DNA from: Oscillospiraceae bacterium
Lineage (GTDB): Bacteria > Bacillota > Clostridia > Oscillospirales > WRJC01
NCBI GenBank assembly: GCA_009783265.1
Contig: WRHM01000006.1
Coordinates: 102,533 to 166,532, forward strand
Length of the DNA stretch: 64,000 nt
Direction of reading: 5' to 3'
A program made the translations under genes and the position numbers. Positions 59,444-64,000 of the stretch are shown piece after piece (the first letter of the stretch is position 1; each line of letters begins with the position of its first letter). The notes beneath the pieces are model-generated. The model worked only from the letters and a program-made list of their open reading frames with translations, was not told the DNA's origin and made no database searches.

Positions 59444-60835
59444 TTGTTAAATCAGGAATTGGTAAAAGATGTTATTAACGAAGCCCTGACTACGGGCGGT
59501 GATTTTGCTGAATTATTTGTCGAAAACAACCGCAAAGAATCTATAATCATGCGAAACGGCGTGATCGAAGAATCTGTTTCGGGTATAGATTACGGGTGCG
59601 GCCTCAGGATTTTTGACGGGTTTAACTGCGTTTACGCCTATACAAACGACACGTCGAGAGATAATTTAATAAAACTTGCGCGCGAAGCCTCTAAAGCTTT
59701 AAAAAAAGAAAATTGCGATAAAATTCTGAATTTCGAAAAAATTATAAAAAAAGACATAAATAATATTCATAAAATAGAAATCCCCCCGTTTGATATTGAC
59801 AAAAAAGAAAAAGCCGAAATGTTAAGAATAGCGCATAATTCGTCAAAAGAATATGATTCGTCTATAACTCAGACAGTCGGCAGTTTTATGAGCGGCACGC
59901 AAAATATTCTCGTGGCGAATTCTGACGGGTTATGGGCTGAAGACACAAGAACGCGCGGCAGAATGATGGCTCAGGCCATTGCTTCGTCTGAAACGGAAAA
60001 ACAAGTCGGGTATTTAGGTCCGGGGTCGCTTTCGGGATTTGAATATTTCAGGAATTTTGACATAAAAGAACTCGGCAGGGAAGCTGCGCGGATTGCCGTG
60101 ACTATGTTAAACGCCGAGCTTTGCCCGTCAGGACTTATGCCGGTTATTATCGACAACGGGTTCGGCGGGGTTATATTTCACGAAGCTTGCGGTCACAGCC
60201 TTGAAGCGACAAGCGTAGCAAAAGGCGGCTCTGTGTTCTGCGATAAATTAAACCGTCAAATCGCCGCTTCATGCGTTACGGCAATCGACGACGGGACTAT
60301 CCCCAACGCCTGGGGCTCGTGCAATATCGACGACGAGGGAAATAATACGCAAAAAAATATATTGATAGAAAACGGGATTTTAAAATCTTATCTGATAGAT
60401 AAATTAAACGGCAGGAAAATGGGAATGCCTGAGACAGGTTCAAGCCGGCGCGAGTCTTATAAATACGCTCCGACGTCGAGAATGACAAATACGTTTATAG
60501 CAAACGGAAAAACCCCCGCAAAAGATATTATCGCCAATACAGAATACGGTTTATACGCGGCTAAAATGGGCGGCGGCTCTGTTGAGCCTGCGACCGGGGA
60601 ATTTAATTTCGCCGTATTGGAAGGATATATAATCAAAAACGGCAAAATCGCAGAGCCTGTGAGGGGCGCGACGCTTATTGGCAAAGGCAGCGAGATTTTG
60701 TTAAATATAGATATGGTCGGCGATAATTTATCAAGGGCGCAGGGAATGTGCGGCTCTATAAGCGGCTCTGTCCCTACAGACGTCGGCCAGCCTATGATAA
60801 GAGTAAAAGAAATAACAGTCGGAGGGAGGAAATAA
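59444..60835 (+). CDS. tldD: TldD-family metalloprotease
   Basis: The TTG at 59444 is preferred to the GTG nine bases earlier because that GTG lies inside the AGGAGAG ribosome binding site. The 463-residue protein has the zinc site HEACGHSLEA (HExxxH) near residue 243, with GSCNIDDEGNNTQKNILI and MTNTFIANGKTPAKDI typical of TldD. TldD works as a heterodimer with a PmbA/TldE-type partner, here encoded 6 bases downstream. Known roles are cleavage of unfolded peptides, maturation of microcin B17 and antitoxin degradation. Confidence 0.92.
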   Translation: MLNQELVKDVINEALTTGGDFAELFVENNRKESIIMRNGVIEESVSGIDYGCGLRIFDGFNCVYAYTNDTSRDNLIKLAREASKALKKENCDKILNFEKIIKKDINNIHKIEIPPFDIDKKEKAEMLRIAHNSSKEYDSSITQTVGSFMSGTQNILVANSDGLWAEDTRTRGRMMAQAIASSETEKQVGYLGPGSLSGFEYFRNFDIKELGREAARIAVTMLNAELCPSGLMPVIIDNGFGGVIFHEACGHSLEATSVAKGGSVFCDKLNRQIAASCVTAIDDGTIPNAWGSCNIDDEGNNTQKNILIENGILKSYLIDKLNGRKMGMPETGSSRRESYKYAPTSRMTNTFIANGKTPAKDIIANTEYGLYAAKMGGGSVEPATGEFNFAVLEGYIIKNGKIAEPVRGATLIGKGSEILLNIDMVGDNLSRAQGMCGSISGSVPTDVGQPMIRVKEITVGGRK

Positions 60836-60841
60836 TATAAC

Positions 60842-62194
60842 ATGAATAATATTAAAGATTTTACGAAAAAGTTGCTTGAAAGAGCTATTAAAAAAGGTTT
60901 TTCGGACGCAGAAATATATATATCAGGCAATTCGTCGCTTGGAATTTCTACTCTTGATGGGGAAATCAACAAATTCGAGAGCAGTTCGAGCAGGGGGTTA
61001 TGCTTCAGGGGGACTTATAATAACAAAATGGGATATTCTTATTCTGAGTTAATAAGCGACGAAGCTATAGATATAATTATAACCGAGGCTATGCAAAATT
61101 CCGAAATTCTTGAAGAGGAAGAACAGGATAAATTATTTACGGGCAGCGAAAGCTATCCCGAAATTAAAGGATTTAACGGAAGTTTAAAAAATATTTCTGT
61201 CGATGAAAAAATAAACGCGGCTCTATCTATGGAAAAATCGGCGAAAAAATTTAATGATTTAATAAAAGGCGTGGACTACAACGAAGTCGAATATTTTGAA
61301 TCGGATATTATGATAGCTAATACTTATGGCATGAATATAGAATATAAATCCAACGGATCGGTCGGATATGCTTATGCGAGGGCAGTAAAAGACGATGAAA
61401 CAAAAACCGGAATGGAATTTTGGGTCGGTACTGACTGGAATAAATTTAATCCCGAAAAAATCGGCAAAACCGCGTCTGAGATTGCAATATCAAAACTCGG
61501 CGCGAAATCAGTTAAGAGCGGGCAGTATAAAATAATCGTGCAGAATACGGCTTTCGCTGATTTTATCAGCACGTTTTCCCCGGTTTTTTTAGCTGATAGA
61601 GCGCAGAAAGGCTTATCTTTGCTTGCCGGGAAATTAAACGAAAAAATAGCGTCTGAAATTTTTAATCTAAAAGACGACCCGTTATATCTGGATTCAATAC
61701 GCGCCGTTCCGTTTGACGCTGAGGGCGTGGCGACGTATAATAAATCAATAATCGAAAACGGAGAGTTCAGGACTTTTTTGCATAATTTAAAAACCGCCGC
61801 GAAAGACGGCGTTAAATCAACAGGCAACGCAAGCAAAGCGGGATATAAATCCCCTGTAAAAGTCGCGCCGAAAAATTTATATGTCGTTCCGGGTAAAATT
61901 ACAAAAGAAGAACTTGCAGAAAAAGTTTTTGACGGGATATATATAATCGAGCTTGCGGGGCTTCATTCGGGAGCAGATGAAATATCGGGTGATTTTTCGA
62001 TTATGGCCGAAGGATTTTTGATAGAAAACGGCAAACTCGCAAGTCCGGTCGAACAGATAACAATCGCGGGTAATTTTTTTGATGTTTTGAAAAATATTGA
62101 AGAAGTTGCGGATAATTTAAGATTTAGTTCAGGCGGCGTAGGATCGCCCGATGTGTATATAAAAAGTCTGGCTGTTTCAGGTTCTGGGGAATAA
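60842..62194 (+). CDS. TldE/PmbA-family partner protein
   Basis: The 450-residue protein belongs to the same superfamily as TldD but lacks the HExxxH site, as expected for the PmbA/TldE subunit. Typical parts are FSDAEIYISGNSSLGIST, the IIVQNTAFADFISTFSP stretch and the C-terminal GLHSGADEISGDFSIMAEGF. GGAGG lies before the ATG, within the end of tldD. The two genes should be co-translated and the proteins paired. Confidence 0.92.
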   Translation: MNNIKDFTKKLLERAIKKGFSDAEIYISGNSSLGISTLDGEINKFESSSSRGLCFRGTYNNKMGYSYSELISDEAIDIIITEAMQNSEILEEEEQDKLFTGSESYPEIKGFNGSLKNISVDEKINAALSMEKSAKKFNDLIKGVDYNEVEYFESDIMIANTYGMNIEYKSNGSVGYAYARAVKDDETKTGMEFWVGTDWNKFNPEKIGKTASEIAISKLGAKSVKSGQYKIIVQNTAFADFISTFSPVFLADRAQKGLSLLAGKLNEKIASEIFNLKDDPLYLDSIRAVPFDAEGVATYNKSIIENGEFRTFLHNLKTAAKDGVKSTGNASKAGYKSPVKVAPKNLYVVPGKITKEELAEKVFDGIYIIELAGLHSGADEISGDFSIMAEGFLIENGKLASPVEQITIAGNFFDVLKNIEEVADNLRFSSGGVGSPDVYIKSLAVSGSGE

Positions 62195-62243
62195 TATATC
62201 TTAATTCGTGGCGCTAATAAAAATAACATGATTTCTAAAAAAG

Positions 62244-62280
62244 CCCCCTTCATAGAAGGGGGTGCCGTCCGCAGGCGGCG
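62244..62280. repeat. Short relative of the AACTCCCCC element
   Basis: CCCCCTT-CAT-AGAAGGGGG forms a hairpin, followed by GCCGTCCGCAGGCGGCGGGG, which matches the internal block of the element at 59174-59289. Confidence 0.6.
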
Positions 62281-62356
62281 GGGGTTGTTGTTTACCAAAT
62301 TATTTTTAAGATTTATAAAATTCTATTAATCTTTTAGAAAGGTTTAAATATAAATT

Positions 62357-63535
62357 ATGGATTACGCGAGCGAATCTCTTAAAAAACATCACGGATGGAA
62401 AGGCAAAATCGAAGTTATTGTAAATCCGGAAATTTCTCTCGAAACAAAAGACGAACTATCGCTGGCTTATACTCCGGGAGTCGCTGAGCCGTGCCTGCAA
62501 ATACAAAAAAATATAGACTTGAGCTATGATTTGACGCGGCGCGGCAATTTAGTTGCGGTAATAACTGACGGCACGGCTGTATTGGGACTCGGGGATATTG
62601 GGCCTGAAGCGGCTATGCCAGTAATGGAAGGCAAATGCGTTTTATTTAAATCATTCGGCGGTGTTGACGCCGTGCCGATGTGCATACGCTCAAAAAACGT
62701 CGATGAAATCGTCAGAACGGTGAGTCTAATTGCAGGCAGTTTCGGCGGTATAAACTTAGAAGATATATCCGCTCCGCGCTGTTTTGAAATCGAACGCAGA
62801 TTAAAAGAATCCTGTGATATACCTATATTTCACGACGACCAGCACGGAACTGCCGTCGTGACTTTTGCGGCTATGATCAACGCGCTTAAATTAATAAATA
62901 AAAAACTTGAAAATATTTCAGTTGTGACAAACGGGGCAGGGGCGGCGGGAATAGCCGTGATTAAACTGCTTATGTCTGTGGGGCTTAAAAACGTTATTTT
63001 ATGCGACAGCAAAGGCGCGATTTACGAAGGACGAGACGGGTTAAATCAGGAAAAAACCGAAATGGCTAAAATTTCTAATCTTGAAAGAAAAAAAGGCGGA
63101 TTAGCCGATGTTTTAAAAGGCGCAGACGTATTTATCGGCGTATCCGCCCCGGATTGCGTCACTTTTGATATGGTTAAATCAATGGCTGAAAATGCTATAT
63201 TATTCCCGATGGCTAATCCTGTCCCTGAGATTATGCCCGAAATAGCAAAAGCCGCGGGCGCGGCTGTGGTCGGCACAGGGCGCAGCGACTTTAAAAATCA
63301 GATAAATAACGTTCTGGCATTTCCGGGGATATTCAGGGGCGCGCTGGACGTTCGGGCAAGCGATATAAACGATTATATGAAAATAGCGGCAGCTTACGCG
63401 ATTGCCGGTATGGTTTCAGACAGCGAGTTAAATCCCGAATATATTATCCCGAGCGCGTTAAATAGAAACGTGGGAATATCTGTAGCGGAAGCCGTAAAAA
63501 AAGCGGCGGTAGATTCGGGTATTGCCAGAATCTAA
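62357..63535 (+). CDS. Malic enzyme (oxaloacetate-decarboxylating malate dehydrogenase)
   Basis: The 392-residue enzyme converts malate to pyruvate and CO2 with NAD(P)+. Conserved parts are LAYTPGVAEPCLQI, the catalytic Lys in GKCVLFKSFGGVDAVPMCI, the metal site FHDDQHGTAVVTFAAM, the dinucleotide fold VVTNGAGAAGIAVIKLLMSV, and GVSAPDCVTFDMV with MANPVPEI. The small bacterial form has about 390-400 residues, as here. AGAAAGG lies before the ATG. It overlaps the 3' end of the MBOAT gene by 3-4 bases. Confidence 0.94.
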   Translation: MDYASESLKKHHGWKGKIEVIVNPEISLETKDELSLAYTPGVAEPCLQIQKNIDLSYDLTRRGNLVAVITDGTAVLGLGDIGPEAAMPVMEGKCVLFKSFGGVDAVPMCIRSKNVDEIVRTVSLIAGSFGGINLEDISAPRCFEIERRLKESCDIPIFHDDQHGTAVVTFAAMINALKLINKKLENISVVTNGAGAAGIAVIKLLMSVGLKNVILCDSKGAIYEGRDGLNQEKTEMAKISNLERKKGGLADVLKGADVFIGVSAPDCVTFDMVKSMAENAILFPMANPVPEIMPEIAKAAGAAVVGTGRSDFKNQINNVLAFPGIFRGALDVRASDINDYMKIAAAYAIAGMVSDSELNPEYIIPSALNRNVGISVAEAVKKAAVDSGIARI

Positions 63536-64000
63536 AAAATAAAATAAATAAACGGGTTATATGAATCAACGGCGAGTGAAAAAATACAGCATATCAGAGC
63601 AACTGCCGATGAAACATCAATAAATACCCTGCCGACCGGAGAATCGCCAAAGAATTTTTTCAAGTATTTCGATACCGGCATAGCGCATATAATCCCGGCG
63701 ATAATTGCAATTAACTGCGGAAGCTGAACAAAGTTTTTTTCAGCGAGTTCAATCAAATTCCCGGGACCGTTTCTGCCGGCGAGAGCGGAGAGAATAGAGC
63801 CGATATGAGGAATAGATTCGGCCCTGAAGATAACCCAGCCGAACATGAACGCACATATGGTGTAGATATGGCATATCACCGGGATTTTCTCCAGCCTCCC
63901 ACGCAGAAATAACCTCTCCATGATCAGTATCACCCCGAAGTACATCCCCCATACGATGAACGTCCACGCCGCTCCGTGCCACAGCCCCGTCAAGCCCCAT
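63532..64000 (-). CDS. MBOAT family O-acyltransferase, C-terminal part (5' end outside the window)
   Basis: The frame is open to the window edge, reading WGLTGLWHGAAWTFIVWGMY, the signature with the catalytic histidine (GLWHGA) of AlgI/DltB-like acyltransferases. Three or four helices follow (CHIYTICAFMFGWVIFRAES, LIAIIAGIICAMP, DVSSAVALICCIFSLAVDS). Such proteins move acyl groups to surface polysaccharide or teichoic acid, usually next to a secreted SGNH/AlgX-like partner, which would lie beyond the window. Confidence 0.9.
   Translation of the reverse strand, partial: WGLTGLWHGAAWTFIVWGMYFGVILIMERLFLRGRLEKIPVICHIYTICAFMFGWVIFRAESIPHIGSILSALAGRNGPGNLIELAEKNFVQLPQLIAIIAGIICAMPVSKYLKKFFGDSPVGRVFIDVSSAVALICCIFSLAVDSYNPFIYFIF

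Overview
The window reads as chromosome of a low-GC, anaerobic, Gram-positive bacterium, most likely a member of the Clostridia. Supporting signs are AT-rich intergenic DNA, strong GGAGG-type ribosome binding sites, frequent TTG/GTG starts, an ECF cobalt/nickel transporter, a YtaF-like membrane protein, a FabV enoyl reductase, and oxygen defence by rubrerythrin and superoxide reductase rather than catalase. The taxon is inferred from gene content, not from a marker gene; there is no rRNA operon.

Layout. 1-7 kb: the end of an AEC transporter, a Dabb protein, an XRE regulator, then on the minus strand an ABC-F ATPase and the metal transporter cbiM-cbiQ-cbiO. cbiQ and cbiO are separated by 437 bp that carry a forward-facing consensus promoter and RNA-like hairpins. 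7-11.5 kb: a CBM9-like surface protein, aspartate carbamoyltransferase with a PyrI-type zinc tail, apt and a purine permease. 11.6-19.2 kb: a sigma factor continuous with an anti-sigma-like zinc-finger protein, then a tight six-gene run (VOC protein, unknown, GyrI-like, UvrA-like, FGE-like, QueG-like). 19.3-35 kb: a tRNA-Gln followed by the debris of an integrated element (recombinase tail, a 76-residue protein that looks ubiquitin-like, other fragments), a truncated thioredoxin reductase, a persulfide/redox cluster (CoA-disulfide reductase-rhodanese-TusA-DsrE fusion, double rubredoxin protein, ferredoxin), a broken rubrerythrin, and a more GC-rich accessory cluster with a membrane LuxR regulator, a large membrane-anchored putative metalloprotease, two lipoproteins, two zinc-ribbon membrane proteins and a secreted stalk-domain protein. 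35.6-44.7 kb: rubrerythrin and superoxide reductase, a D,D-carboxypeptidase, and a complete oligopeptide ABC transporter. 44.7-50 kb (minus): a sugar isomerase-aldolase-kinase operon. 50-64 kb: YtaF/MntP-like protein, calcium-type P-ATPase, a minus-strand housekeeping run (VOC, URO-D-like, GNAT, cyclophilin, DUF1015, FabV), the TldD/PmbA-type pair, malic enzyme and the tail of an MBOAT acyltransferase.

The most unusual thread is a family of short palindromes beginning TGTAGGG that occur between genes and, in two places, inside genes: one codes for about 25 extra residues in FabV and a smaller one codes for about ten residues of CbiM. Other points of interest are the merged sigma/anti-sigma gene, the PyrB-PyrI zinc-tail fusion, the tRNA-linked element scar with its ubiquitin-like gene, and the uncharacterised cell-surface cluster at 24.6-35 kb. 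All functions are judged from sequence motifs read by eye; no database search was run.
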